Shown: one piece after another, positions 11,282 through 22,900 of the stretch
Layout of the letters: each line of letters starts with the position of its first letter
How positions within the stretch are numbered: the stretch's first letter is position 1
From: Pieris napi
Taxonomy: Eukaryota > Arthropoda > Insecta > Lepidoptera > Pieridae
Direction: 5' to 3'
DNA: 64,000 nt
Assembly: GCF_905475465.1 (NCBI RefSeq)
Contig: NC_062248.1
Coordinates: forward strand, 7,130,001 to 7,194,000
Made by a program: the position numbers and the translations under genes
The notes under the pieces: generated by a model
The model's database searches: none
The model's input: only the letters and a program-made list of their open reading frames with translations
What the model was told of the DNA's origin: nothing

Positions 11282-14200
11282 CACTTAAACTTAACTAAAT
11301 TTTGATGTTTATTGTTTTATGTTATGTATTCCGCTCATAAAGCTTTGCGTAAATTCACGGTTTAATGAATTAGTACGCAATACTAAGCACTTCTTTAATT
11401 AGCCCCTGTTCTCGCTAAAGCTTAGCAAAATATGTGTTTAGTTCCGACACTGCTTTTAACACTGTAAGTAATTGTCTATCGTCTACTTAATGTTAGCGCT
11501 TAAAGGGGGAGTTTTGGGAGGGTTTGGCCTCGTTCTCGAAAACAGATCGCCCAAACTACGCACAGGTAGTGTCACGGCTCATTACTTTAAGATTACATTC
11601 GCTGAATCACTCTTAACGTAGGCAAGTTAACATAAGTTTTAGCGCCCTAATGGAGGCACCACCCACGTATGTCGAACCTGTAAATATTAACGAACCGTGA
11701 AAATATGTTAACGTTCTAGATTTGTTTTTAGTGAAATGTATGACGTAATCAGTCGAGACTACTGTTCAGCAAAATCTTTATGTAAAAGCAATCAAATACA
11801 AGTTTAAAACCAGTTGACGCAGTGACTAAATCATTGATTAGTGGAGTGAACATTGGTGGAACATTCACCGTATTTAAATTATGGAAACACGTTATCACGG
11901 GACACTAATCCGTGTCAATTGAATGACACCTTTGCAATTCTAATGCATATTTAGTAGTTAGGTATAGTAGTACATTCATAATTTATATAGAATTAATGGT
12001 GCTTTGCGCTGCAGTAAAGTACACTTGCGTAAACATTAATGACTGTAGTAGTGAATGCTATTAATATTTATTTCTATGCAGCCATGCCAAGGATTAATCT
12101 TTGTCTTAAGAAAGTACTAAGACTTTATTTTCCTCGGTTTAACAATACGTATATATAGTGAGTATAGTATATATACAGTCCATTATGTCAGGGAAATAAG
12201 ATTTATATACTTGGTGTGGTTTTAGTCCATCCACACCAATCCACAGTTGCTTCTGTTTATTGTTTAGAGTTGATACTGATTACTATATATAATAAACGTA
12301 TAATGTCTATATATAATAGTATAATTGAATGTATATGGTCGTATTTATAAATATATACATAAAAACAGTTAGGTATGTATGATTTTATAGATCTTTCTTA
12401 AATCCTTAAACTCTCGCTATAACAAACCTTAATAGATTTATGTTAATTAGAAATAATGCTAAGAGGACAATGTGTTTTGGGAAAACAAAACAGTCATACA
12501 AAGGGTCCTATTCCAATCAATCGAATCGAAGTGCTCCCCATATAGTGCCTCCAGCCATTTAGTTCCGTCTACTCTTTGTAGCCACAAACATGACGAAAAC
12601 TTGGATTCTCTATTAACGATTTGAAGCGAAAAAGATTATAGTTCTAATTAAGTTCGGTGGCGGTTGCTGTATGGTGATATTAAAAATAAAACTCTTTGTT
12701 TGAAGCTGTGTAACAACTGATTTTAAAGGTTTCAAATTCAAATATGAGCCTACAACTAACATAAAATTACAGGCAGTGGGTTTGCGACGTTAACAAAAAC
12801 TACCTTGGCTTATCTAAGGGTTCACAAATCTAAATGACACTTATGTTATTGGACATTACTGGAAACGAGAATGTTAAAATACCATTTATGAGTGTGGTAA
12901 AAACTAAAGGGCTCAATATTGACTTCAAATGTGCGATGATTGTTTACATTTTGTTTACTTTTTTAATTATTAACTAACTATTAGTTAAGTTACGTAACTC
13001 TCTTTAAAAGTTTAAATTTACTTATAAAAGGAAAAAAAGCCTTATTTTTTACGTATTAGACTTTAATGCTTAAAGCGTCCGATAAGTTCTAAGTTTTATT
13101 TTGAATAAATACTCAGACATTTTCTGTAATAATAACAACCATTTGTCAAGCACGAATGGACGTGTAATTATTAACGTTCCTTTTGTTTACTTATATTTTT
13201 ATACTTTGTCGTTGGCAGAACAGTAGGTTATTTTGTTTGGTGGTGGAATGGCTCCATATGATTTATTGCACGTTGAATATGCATGTCTGGATGAAAAATG
13301 ATTGAAAAGTCGGAAATGGTCAATGTTTGAGGTCGTACAAACGTGCCAAATGTATAAAATAAATAATTGCTGAAGCTTATCTTAAAATGAAGTTTTATTA
13401 TTTTGTGTGTTCGAGACACATTTTCCTTGTCTTACTTTTTATAGATATACTCTATGGCGAGGACAATTATTTTTCAATAACAGGAGAGCACAACGATGTT
13501 TCTTGTATAATAATTTAAATATTTTTATTTATTTACATTTTTATGACTGCGATTGAGAGTTTATTTTACTTAAATTATTATACGACATTAATCTAATAAG
13601 ATTACAATAACTCTAATTGTTGTCAACTCTGGAACTACACGATAAACCCTCATAACTTCACGAATAGGTAGTTCATAGTTCAAACTTTAGTATTGTGATA
13701 AAAGCATTGTACAGTGAATGCGTGAACTACTGAATTGCCCAGGTTAGGTAGGGACAAGAATTCCCACATGATGAACAGTGAAATATCGCTTCACCCGCCA
13801 GCGACGCGGTACATAACTGAGATCGTTACGAAGAAAATCGTTTAAATTACATTCGTGTAAAACATGGTTAAGATATAATTTCAGATGTCGGATACATTTG
13901 AGGCGAGTAACACAAACGTTTGCTTTATAAACTTTTATATATAAAATAAATAACCTTTATCTTGATTAATTTATCAACGCTATTTTTATACCAATTATTC
14001 AAAAAAAATTTGACAGTGTATTCAGTTAATATTAAATAAAATAAAAGTCTTACAAAAAGCAATCTTTTAAATAGCATGGTGTTTTAGACAATTTATAATT
14101 ATGCAGGATATTCATAATAAAATTATTGTGCAAATTAAATTTTAAATGGCGTCAAAACACCAATGCTCCTTGTATACATAATACATATATTCTTAATTAT

Positions 14201-14310
14201 ATTAAGACCTAAAGATAACATTAAAATATACAGTATTTACAAAGTTCTTAAACTACATATACAGTAATATTAAAAATGAATAAAACAAAATTAAAACAAA
14301 TTAAAAAATT
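11282..14310. other. Non-coding stretch with minor hairpins
   Basis: A perfect 9-bp hairpin (TTGGTGTGG / CCACACCAA) lies at 12211-12239. Around 13740-13830 a GC-richer patch is open on the minus strand for about 30 codons, with no support. AT-rich short repeats of TATATA type occur at 12140-12360. Nothing else recognised. Confidence 0.4.
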
Positions 14311-14402
14311 TGGTCGCTATGGCAGTGTAGATTTAAGGCTGGCAGCATTTCCTCGCTATATTGCGATACTTATTCGATGATCGAGGAAAGCACCAGCTCT
14401 GT
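14311..14402 (-). pseudogene. LINE-type ORF fragment, broken
   Basis: On the minus strand the reading AGAFLDHRISIAI, stop, RGNAASLKSTLP matches a motif I know from lepidopteran non-LTR retrotransposon ORFs (AHRISIAIQRGNAAS type). The in-frame stop shows it is dead. A second fragment of the same motif is at 40353-40409 on the other strand. Confidence 0.5.
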
Positions 14403-14411
14403 ACCGTACGT

Positions 14412-16029
14412 AACTAGTAGTCACCGCTACTATTTAAGAACCAACTTAAATCTTTAATTAGCGCCTGTGCACTTGAACGCTTTGGCACAAGAGTTCTAAA
14501 CTGTGTATGTAATTATAAATAAGTGTTTTACATACGTGCAGACATTTTTGTCAAATAAGTAATAATTCCATTCAAAAGCTAGGTTTAGTTTCACGGCCAT
14601 ATTCTGTAAAGAAGAAAAATAAGCAGAACTCTTTACCAAATATGTTAACCTGAACTATTCGTGTCAAGAGGCAATTCAGGTAAAGTTCTTGAGATAGCCG
14701 ACCAAGGTGAAAGTAGAAGTGTTTTGCATCTTTTTGTTTGAGTTTACCTACTTCGATAAATAGCTTCATATACAAGATGGAATTTTTAAAACTACTTATA
14801 GTAGCTATACTACTTTTCGTGCCGTACAGATAGTAAACTCTACTTAATTAGAATCTTTATTATTCCGAAAAACGGAAATCAATTAAAATTGAATTTAGTT
14901 GATCGAAAAATATATTATCTCACGTTTATTTCACAAATGTATTTCAGTACAATTATCATAAATATATTGAGTAAGTTTTGCTTAATGTTTTTAACATTAG
15001 TTCTCTTCGAGGTGGTTGCATACTATACATATATTTTAAGTGATAAGCTGATCTTTATTATATCAAATACACCATTTGCGTTATTGATTCCTGATTTTAT
15101 TATAAAGTCACTAGCCCTACGAAAAAATGGCTCAACTTTTAATCCATGTCAAGCTTTTTATTAATATGTATTTATATATTTATTAGGTATTAAAAGTGAA
15201 TGAACGTGATAAACTTGTGGATAATCTTACACTAACTGTATTTGAAAATTGTGGGTAATACGTGTACTTATCAGCCTCATAACAAAAGTTTTTTCCGAAG
15301 GATCTCTCAATAGTTCATTATTTGAGTAAACAGAACTATGTCAATACATCCTGGAGACCTTTCCAAGAAACTTAGTTATGTGGATTTAGGCCTCTTCTAT
15401 CGTTTGAAGTAACCCATTTATAAATTCCTTGTGACGGAAGAGCGTTTAAATTATGTTTATATTACAATTATTTACATTATCCTTTTAAAAAAATGACTGA
15501 AAGATAAAACGCTAAAACAATGGTACCCGTTACGTAGTGCTACGAAATGCTACGAGCTCAACTTCGTAACAGTATTATTTCAGCTCTCGTGAACTGCTTT
15601 GATGGCGTGCTTTATAAAAGTCTATTTGTTGACTTGTGTTTTTGTTATTTGCTTATTCCTACAACCTTTTTATGCGAGCAGGCCGCGCTATATTTGTCAT
15701 ATAAACATTTTTTCTGTACAATTCTGAACCACTAAGTGTGTTCCTATGTTAATTTTACCATGAGTTTGTCGTAAATATCGTATTCCCGCCGAGAAACATT
15801 TGATTGGCCATAAAAAGCTATCTTGAATTCAGTTTGTTGTTTGGATTTAGTTTTATGTTACAACTGTCAATTGTGAACAGCGAGCGTCGAGAAAATTACA
15901 TTTCCAAGTGAAAATAGTAAGTGATATTTCTATACTATCGCACTTCAATCTTACTATAGTCTTCTATTCGATTCGTAAAGTTTTGTCTTCCGTGAAACAA
16001 TATACGTAGTGGATATTTCAACGAAGAAG
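14412..16029. other. AT-rich non-coding stretch
   Basis: Frames such as the one at 14889-15164 are rich in I, L, F and Y and look like chance. Nothing recognised. Confidence 0.4.
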
Positions 16030-16610
16030 TTTTTGAAGTGAAACTTCTTTATCGGGGTTGGAAAAAAATTTAGTGTAACATTTTTTCGTTACGCGTCACA
16101 TTTTTCCGTTACGCGCCATCTTTTGAAGTGAAACTTCTTTATCGACGTATGGGAGAAATTTTGTAGCAGGTTACGCGCCATGTTGCTTTTTGAAGTCAAA
16201 CTTCTTTATCGGCGTTGGAAAAAAATTTACACACATTTATCACATTTTTCGGTTACGCGCCATCTTTTTCTTGTCCCTACCACGGTTGATCCGAAGAGAT
16301 TCGAAGCCATTAGTAACAAAAATATATAATAACGATAACAATGATAGTAATACTAATAATTCTATTACAATTAATGAAATTCTGTAATAATCTTAGTACT
16401 ACATAGTAGTACAGTAATAAGTTAAAATGAAATAATTGTATTTGTATTCATGTCTATGATAATAAAAGCCTTTTGTTAAACTTTATCTAATTTAACTTTA
16501 TTTAACCAATTTCTGTAAAGTTGCATATAGTAGATCATTTTTCGAAAAATAAAGTCATAAAGAAGTTTCACTTCTTACGTGTGTACACCTAGTACACGCA
16601 CACATTTTTT
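16030..16610 (+). mobile_element. Foldback element, copy C, with three stacked 5' modules
   Basis: The longest copy of the family. The 5' module (TTTGAAGTGAAACTTCTTTA, GGAAAAAAATTT, GTTACGCGCCAT) appears three times, at about 16032, 16124 and 16187, in decreasing completeness. The middle contains ATAATAAAAGCCTTTTGTTA, then GTAAAGTTGCATATAG. The end is CATAAAGAAGTTTCACTTC followed by the near-palindrome GTGTGTACACCTAGTACACG and a T run. A chance frame (16190-16387) overlaps it. Confidence 0.8.
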
Positions 16611-16611
16611 A

Positions 16612-16745
16612 TATTTTTTTATAGAACTGGAGGCAAACAGGCAGGTCAGCTCATCTGATGTTAGGTAATACCGCTGTATATGGACACTCACACTGCCAAA
16701 ATTCGCAAGTGCGTTGCCGTCATTTAAAGAATAGGTACGATCTTT
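16612..16745 (-). mobile_element. Retroposon tail, reverse orientation
   Basis: The reverse complement carries GGCAACGCACTTGCGAATTT, AGTGTCCATA, CATCAGATGAGCT, CTGCCTGTTTGCCTCC and TTCTATAAAAAAA, the same order as the copies at 26766, 29451 and 41572. Its A-rich end abuts the T run of foldback copy C. Confidence 0.7.
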
Positions 16746-17039
16746 ACAAAGCCAACTGGTAATGTGAAAGTGGTATATATGTGAGATATTTTTTTTCTTG
16801 GACTCATTTAAAATGGCTGATTTGTAGTAAATATTAAACTAAATCAAAACACATTAAGCGCTCAAGATTGCATTTTTATTACAATTTAATTAAACATTGA
16901 TTCATCCACACGAGGCCGGCATGGTTACAAAAAAATCACGTTATATTGTCGCAGTCTCCATACCGAGTAAAACACAGTCCAATCTATTCAGTTCACGTGT
17001 CGAAAAAGCTCTAGCATTTTAATTTTATACAATATCAGT

Positions 17040-17540
17040 GCTACTGCAAACCGACCTGGCTTCATAAAATCCGTTTTGGTTATTACTTTTGAAGCATTTT
17101 ATATGAGGAAACATTGTCTCTACGATAAAACGTTATTTGAATCGTTCAAAAATATATTTTATATAAACATATTTATTCATAAAACTGAGTTATATCACTC
17201 CTCCTTCACCGTGCAAAGTATCCTGCTATGGAATTCCTTACCTGTTCATATCGGACGAGCTCAGTCTTTTAATTTATTAAAAAATCTCGTTTTTGATCTT
17301 TTTTTTTCTGCCTCGTGATTAGCTACTACTTTTATATATTAATTGTGAGTCAATTAACCTTTGGCAGAGCTTTTACATGTTTTATTGTTCCATATTAGGG
17401 TTGCCTGGAAGAAATCGCTTGTTAGCGATAAGGCCGTCCGTTGCCTAATAACTAGGTTACATAAACCTACTTACTTTTTGTTTTTTTATATGTATAAATA
17501 TGTGTATTATGGCAATGAAGTATAAATAAATAAATGAATA
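17040..17540 (+). pseudogene. LINE 3' end with ORF C-terminus (Jockey/CR1-like)
   Basis: The frame 17076-17318 ends with SSFTVQSILLWNSLPVHIGR, the C-terminal S-F-x-V-x-(A/S)-x-x-LWNSLP pattern of reverse-transcriptase ORFs of Jockey/CR1-like LINEs. Downstream is a 3' UTR with GGTTGCCTGGAAGAAATCGC, TTGTTAGCGATAAGG and a final AAATAAATAAATG simple repeat at 17523-17540. The same UTR words occur inverted at 45830. Only the end is present, as usual for 5'-truncated insertions. Confidence 0.6.
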
Positions 17541-18096
17541 TTTATATAAATCAATAATCGTTATCACAAAGCAAACAAAAATTACACTAAACAAATATAA
17601 ATGCAATTAAGTGTTTCCTAATATACGACGGTATTGTTTTGGCCGGTTATTGCGATTCTGTTGCCGAGACACGTACAGAATAAATTAAACTGCAATTTGG
17701 GGCCTTAATATGGAGTATTGTAGCACTATTGGCATTTTGGAGTAGGCTAGTGTGTCGATATGAGTAGCATTCAGTTGGATACACACAGGTGGTTATATGA
17801 ATCGTAATGTACCAATCAATATCTATGTCTCCAGAGATTTCATTTCTGTACTAGTCATAATAATGTACGTATACATTCATGTGAAGGCTAAGTTATTTAT
17901 TTTTAGATCAAATATGTTACTAGTAACAAAGTTTTCTCATTTCATCTCGTTATAAAATATACATTATAACTAAATCTTTTAGAATCATAGTGTACTTGAA
18001 TTATATTATAACGACTTAAAAATATATAATTATTAGTATTCCTGTAGAACAGATGAATTATTAGAATTCTTGTTACATAAATTAATATAATTTCAG
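17541..18096. other. AT-rich non-coding stretch
   Basis: Nothing recognised. Confidence 0.4.
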
Positions 18097-18298
18097 AGGT
18101 AATGGTCTAGGCGCTTTGAATTACACAAAGGTTCGTTTAGCTATAACACAAACCCTTAGGCAAGGCCTCATCAGAGGTAAACTAAACATACCAAGATGGA
18201 TACATGCCAAACAACTCAACATACAGATTATGTCTCGACATTTATGTATAATAAAAATAATCGAGTACCAATCCTTATTTATAAAACAAATAAAATAA
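18097..18298 (+). CDS. Possible terminal exon, unknown protein
   Basis: A TAATATAATTTCAG acceptor ends at 18096. The following frame reads GNGLGALNYTKVRLAITQTL and stays open to the stop at 18296-18298, about 66 codons, with reasonable codon mixture in the first two thirds and an AT-driven tail. An AATAAA word overlaps the end. No family recognised; a chance frame or a transposon fragment are real alternatives. A MITE starts 50 bases downstream. Confidence 0.2.
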
Positions 18299-18347
18299 TT
18301 AATTAACAGTAGTATTGTCTTTTATTGACATAAACTTTACACATTTA

Positions 18348-18766
18348 AAGTAAACACTTTTTTACCGGATTGATGTTATGTATTATGATAAATTTACAAT
18401 TATTTTACATAATTTTAATTTTAACCGACGCTTCGCGTGCTTTACAGCGTGCGTGGGGGATTATTGGGAACACCTGGGATCCAATAATATCCAAATTAAA
18501 ATCTCAAGATAAACAATCCGCGAAAATAGAGGACAACGTGAGCCATTTCTGCCAAAACCCTTCATTTCTTAGTCGATACCAACTTCGGGGAAATAAATAC
18601 ATATAACACAACTTTTTCTACAGATGTGATACTTTTTGACATTCAACACCTTTTGTCTTCAGTCACCGTGACCACGCACGCGAAACGTCGGTTAAATTTA
18701 AAATTATGTAAAATAATTATAAATTTATAATAATACATAACTTCAATCCGGTAAAAAAGTGTTTTC
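18348..18766 (+). mobile_element. Long-TIR MITE, full-length copy
   Basis: Left and right ends are inverted repeats of about 110 bases: AAACACTTTTTTACCGGATT at the left, its complement ending at 18764, then TTACATAATTTT and ACGCTTCGCGTGCTT against CACGCGAAACGTCGG. The interior holds TCAACACCTTTTGTCTTCAG and GTCACCGTGACCACGCACGC. A second copy with an inverted interior is at 56884-57206. A frame through it (18370-18606) is not a gene. Confidence 0.75.
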
Positions 18767-19049
18767 TTTAATTAACAGTATTCAAGTGAAATACTAAAAT
18801 TAAAATAAATTTGACGCTCAAAGCTAAATATTTAAAATGTTTGTGATTTATACAAGAATTTTTTATAAGAAATCGTAAACGTTTTATTGTTTCTGGCACT
18901 AGATACTGTGGTCTCATGTCAATTTGTAGGAGTTACGCTACGGCGTAGACTCTACGATTGCTTAGCCATGTTTGCTTCGAATGTAGTACGATTCTTGCAT
19001 TATGTGGAGTAATATAACTGTACTTAAAAAGTAAAAAAAGTCAAATCAT

Positions 19050-19192
19050 TTATTTCAATTAGACCATCTAAAATGGCACCTTTGAACGTCAAATAAGAAG
19101 ATTCTAGCTGCCCCTTCCAAAAGATAGTTTCGCGTGGAGAAGAATGGGCAAGAAACTCCACACTTACTCTTTTAAAATAGGTTTACAATATT
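19050..19192 (+). repeat. Interspersed repeat, LINE 3' region type
   Basis: The words GGCACCTTTGAACGTCAAAT, GTTTCGCGTGGAGAAGAATG, GGGCAAGAAACTCC and TTAAAATAGGTTTACAATA match a repeat I associate with lepidopteran genomes, probably a LINE 3' UTR. Single copy in this window, so the assignment is from memory. Confidence 0.4.
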
Positions 19193-19840
19193 TTGTTTAC
19201 ATTAGTTAAATAATTATATGTGAAGACAATGTACTCTTAGAATAAAACTACTATACTAAACAATTAGTATCCATGTTCCTCAAAAAAAAATATGTTGTAC
19301 ATTAGTGTTCTTAATGGGTTGTAATTATTTCCGCGACCTCCTGAATTTCCTTTCTTGTTTGCCCATTTTACGGCGGAAAAATCTTTGCCCGACTTAATTA
19401 TTTCCTTTTTTTAACAATGTTCAATATTAATTCTGATATTCGCTGAGAAAACATTAAAATTCATAACTCAGCTATTATACCCGTCAACATCTGGTGCGAC
19501 GAGCAAGTTATTATCTCGAAGTTGGAGAAATGCATTAATTAATTTGTACTATGTTTATGTAGGAATTCATTTTCAAATTACATTTAGTCACAAATATAGT
19601 CTAAATTAAAAACATTCTCATTGAACGCCTTACTATTCATCAAGTCTATTTCATAATTTGAAGCTAGAATGAAAATTACGTAATACGAAATTTTCCTGAG
19701 TACAACCTTTCGATACTGGTAACCAAACTGGACGACAGAAGTTCTTATTAATTAATTATTTATTGACTATGGCAATCCTTAATTAGTCATTATCACCAAA
19801 TTAGGATGTATTACTGTTATGAAACAATTTAGCTTTGTAG
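19193..19840. other. AT-rich non-coding stretch
   Basis: Nothing recognised. Confidence 0.4.
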
Positions 19841-20084
19841 AGCTTAGGTTTCCTAGAAAAGCGGTGCCGTTATCTAACGACCGTAATGGAGCGTTGGGTG
19901 ACGTCACCCATACGTTGTCTTGTATTAGAGAACGTCGAGTGTCACCGTAACGTCAAATACCGATGCTGTCATTTGCATGACGGCCGTGATAGCGGTGATA
20001 AACATTAGTTCAACGTTTTTCGCATGTAGCGGTGCCCATATTTAAATTAATACAATGAGAAATTAATACAAGGAAACCTAAGCT
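19841..20084. mobile_element. Short TIR element, 244 bp, carrying a CRE palindrome
   Basis: Perfect 14-bp inverted ends AGCTTAGGTTTCCT (19841-19854) and AGGAAACCTAAGCT (20071-20084). GCGGTGCC occurs near both ends in direct orientation, and AAATTAATACAA is repeated twice near the right end. Inside is the 16-bp perfect palindrome TGGGTGACGTCACCCA (19895-19910) and an octamer ATTTGCAT (19971-19978). GC-richer than its flanks, no frame. A MITE is the likely class; target-site duplication not resolved. Confidence 0.55.
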
Positions 20085-20157
20085 TAAGAAAGTTTAAAAA
20101 TGATTTTTAGATTTCACTTTTGTTTTTCTGAATTTGAATAACAATATCAAGGGGGAG

Positions 20158-20323
20158 GGGGTGAGAATGTAAAATGACAGACGAAGGATAAAACCTTGCA
20201 TTTGATTGACAGACGGACGTATGACGTAACGTATCTTGTCAACGCGTTGTGGACTAGAAATGCTATTGACTTATTTTATTCAAACGTAACGCTTTTGTGT
20301 CATTAGTTTTGCATTCTCACCCC
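20158..20323. mobile_element. Short TIR element, 166 bp
   Basis: Perfect 12-bp inverted ends GGGGTGAGAATG (20158-20169) and CATTCTCACCCC (20312-20323), with weaker symmetry further in (AAAATGACA against TGTCATTAGTTTT). The interior has ATGACGTAACG. No frame. Probably a MITE-like element. Confidence 0.45.
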
Positions 20324-20850
20324 ATCATATGGTCATTTAAATTTAGAAAACCTCACCCCTTCACCTCACCTAAATATAGATTAACCTATTCTCATCAACA
20401 TATAAAAATACTATAGATGTTCCTATATTGACAACTTATAAAAATATTTTGTACGTTTGACTATTTCCCGCTTTCTTAATTTTCTACAATTTAAAGTATT
20501 AAATTGGTATAAAAGCTTCACTGTTTGGTAGCTTAGCGATAACTTCCATTAAGAAGAAATAAAAGTACTCGCAGTACTCTTATTTCTCTAATACTGTTTC
20601 CATTTTTCCTTTAGTGAAGCCCCGCACTTCCGGTGCTTATTTTTCTAGAAGTGAAAATAAAAATAGAATTTATACTTTATTGGCAGGAAAGATTTTAAGT
20701 ACACTACACGGGTAAGTTTTGCTATTTATCTACTGTACGACCTGTTCGAAAAATACAGTCAAGCAACTTGTAACGTAGGAACCGATTTCAAACACTCTGT
20801 GTAAGAGGTTTTCAACAATTCAACAGTCCTCATGATAGTAAAAGACTTTA
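20324..20850. other. Non-coding stretch with one hairpin
   Basis: Contains the hairpin at 20555-20587. Nothing else recognised. Confidence 0.4.
20555..20587. repeat. 15-bp hairpin with one mismatch and 3-base loop
   Basis: AGAAATAAAAGTACT and AGTACTCTTATTTCT around CGC. The stem is too short for a typical microRNA precursor. Confidence 0.7.
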
Positions 20851-21318
20851 TATACAGGGTTGTTGCTGTTTGTAATTCTTCCTAGAACGATTTTAGAGCG
20901 ACTCATGGCCATGTGTAATACCTTTTCAGAATTCCTATTAAATGCGCCAAAACTTGTAATCACGGTTACTTTTCGGTAGAGTAATTTTTTTTTCACAGTG
21001 GGGTCCGAAGTAACAAAAAGTTTTGATTTGAAAAAAAATTATATCGTATAACTTTATATTATCTTCAATACATTCAATAAACAACTATAAATAGTATGTC
21101 TAACGCAAGAAGTCATCAGTACCAATCGAGTGGATATTATGAAAAAGATACAGGATGTAGATTTATTCGAATTTTAATAAGAATTAGTAAAAAAAAAGTC
21201 ATTTTTCTTAAAAAACTCTGCAGGGGTTGAGCTTAGAGACCTCCCGCAGAACAATTTTTTGCAGCTGATGACCTCATCTATTTGCGTTTGACCCACGACT
21301 TTTTGACCAACCTGTATA
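20851..21318 (+). mobile_element. Non-autonomous TIR element, copy 1
   Basis: Ends TATACAGGGTTG and CCAACCTGTATA form short imperfect inverted repeats flanked by TA-rich DNA. The body contains TTAGAGCGACTCATGGCCAT, TGGGGTCCGAAGTAA, AACTATAAATAGTATGTCTA and CTGCAGGGGTTGAGCTTAGA. A second copy in the same orientation is at 23362-23785. Minus-strand frames through both copies (21174-21374, 23650-23976) share the reading GQKVV.QTQI near the right end but then diverge in frame, so they are not a conserved gene. Confidence 0.65.
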
Positions 21319-21429
21319 TAACTGTTTAATAAGAGACGGGTCTCTTTTAAACACGCGTGAACTCCATAGCCCATTCAGTACCTTTGCAAACGCCTGATTA
21401 ATAAGATATAAAAGAGCATTAATAATAAT

Positions 21430-21474
21430 ATCCGTTATACTTTAATAAACAGATATTATTAAAGTATAACGGAT
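21430..21474. repeat. Perfect 19-bp hairpin
   Basis: Arms 21430-21448 (ATCCGTTATACTTTAATAA) and 21456-21474 are exact complements; loop of seven bases. Confidence 0.85.
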
Positions 21475-21506
21475 TTATTTTTATTATTCTCAATGCCTAT
21501 GGTAGT

Positions 21507-21567
21507 CCTCAATGATTTGCAATGCATACATTGCTTGGGAAAAGTAAGCATTGCAAATAATTGAGGT
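21507..21567. repeat. 19-bp inverted repeat with one mismatch
   Basis: Arms CCTCAATGATTTGCAATGC and GCATTGCAAATAATTGAGG with a 23-base spacer that holds a further ATTGCTT/AAGCAAT-like word. Only 32 bases after the previous hairpin. Confidence 0.75.
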
Positions 21568-21606
21568 CAGTGTCTGTAAAGTGTGACAAATTGTAATAAT
21601 AAATAA

Positions 21607-21672
21607 ATCAGTGACCTAAAAAGGTTGGAGTTGTTATGTCTGGGCCTCAGATTATTGTATCTGTCGTGATAC
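21607..21672 (-). mobile_element. SINE 3' fragment, reverse orientation
   Basis: The reverse complement reads ACAGATACAATAATCTGAGG, CCCAGACAT, ACCTTTTTAGGTCAC, the 3' portion of the tRNA-derived SINE seen at 61955-62190. Confidence 0.55.
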
Positions 21673-21738
21673 ATTATGGGAAAACATTGACTAAATATGG
21701 ATTTGATGGAGGAAATGAAACATCAAGTTGTGTTTATC

Positions 21739-21840
21739 TGAGTGTGTGTGTGTGAGTATGTGTGTGTGTGTTTGTATGTGTGTGTGTGAGTATGTGAGTA
21801 TTGTGTAGGTGAGTGTGTGTATGTGTGATAGTGGGAGAGG
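21739..21840 (+). repeat. GT-rich degenerate microsatellite
   Basis: About 100 bases of (TG)n interrupted by GAGTATG and TTTGTATG words, ending in GTGGGAGAGG. Confidence 0.85.
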
Positions 21841-22837
21841 GTATGTGTCAGGCAAACGCCTGACAACATATGTAATACGTGAATGAACTACTAAAAAGTC
21901 AGTCTCCTAAAGATGAAAGATACCGTATGAAGTTCAGCCACATTATATATATACTTTTACTATTTTATATTATAGGTACTTTTTTTACATATTAATATTT
22001 TATTTACAATAAACGTTAAGACATATATTAGATACGTCTAGGTACCTTATATACGACGTCGTATATATTGTTGAAAATATTCTACAATTAAAATTAGAAC
22101 TACAATAGAACAGCCTTGCCGTATTATATTTGTGAGAAAAATTTTATATCACAGAAGCTAGGTAATATTAATAACGTGTTATTATATTTTCCTGGTCTGA
22201 AAACGTCTAACTTCAAAATAACCTTTTACCAAAAAAGAATTATGAGAAAATTCACAAATTAAAAGTTATACTTTATGTCTAAATAAAAGGACCTTAAATT
22301 TTCTTCCTAATTAACGAACCCTGTAAACACGAATCTTATTGAGAATCCATTATAAAGTTATAGACAACAATGAATAAAAGTTCCCTGTTAAAATCGAATT
22401 ATTATAATCCAAATGGTCTCTGTAATTCTATCTCCAAGTATTATATATCAAATGCGTCTGTTTGAAGACGTTTGATAGACTACAAAGCGTAGACTTTCTA
22501 CTCGGTAATTTTGCGCAACCAGATTGAATGAATTTTTTTATGAATAAAAGCTGTTATTGTATTTAACATTATAAGTATTCAGAAAATTTAATTGTTCTTG
22601 AATTTATTTGCTTTACACACTATAATTATGTACATTTGAAATTTAATTAAAAGTAAGTGTACCAAACTAATAAACCACACACAATTTAGCGTGCATAAAG
22701 TTAAGTATTTTTTAATGCTATTTGGATGGACACATTCGTAAACATATTAAAAAAGGCGTTTTTGGAAATCTCCAAAATGTAGGATGTGACAATCTACTCT
22801 TCGATAACAACCTTGGACTTTAAAGTACAGGATTTTT

Positions 22838-22900
22838 TCATTCACTCGCTGACTCATTCACTCACTTACACATTTGCACCCACTCACTCATGCACTCAGG
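22838..22900 (+). repeat. CACT-rich degenerate minisatellite
   Basis: About ten repeats of (CAT)TCACTC-like words, from TCATTCACTCGCTGACTC to CTCATGCACTCAGG. Confidence 0.75.

Noticed and set aside
20555..20587. microRNA precursor
   Set aside because: Stem of 15 bp with a 3-base loop is too short for a canonical precursor.
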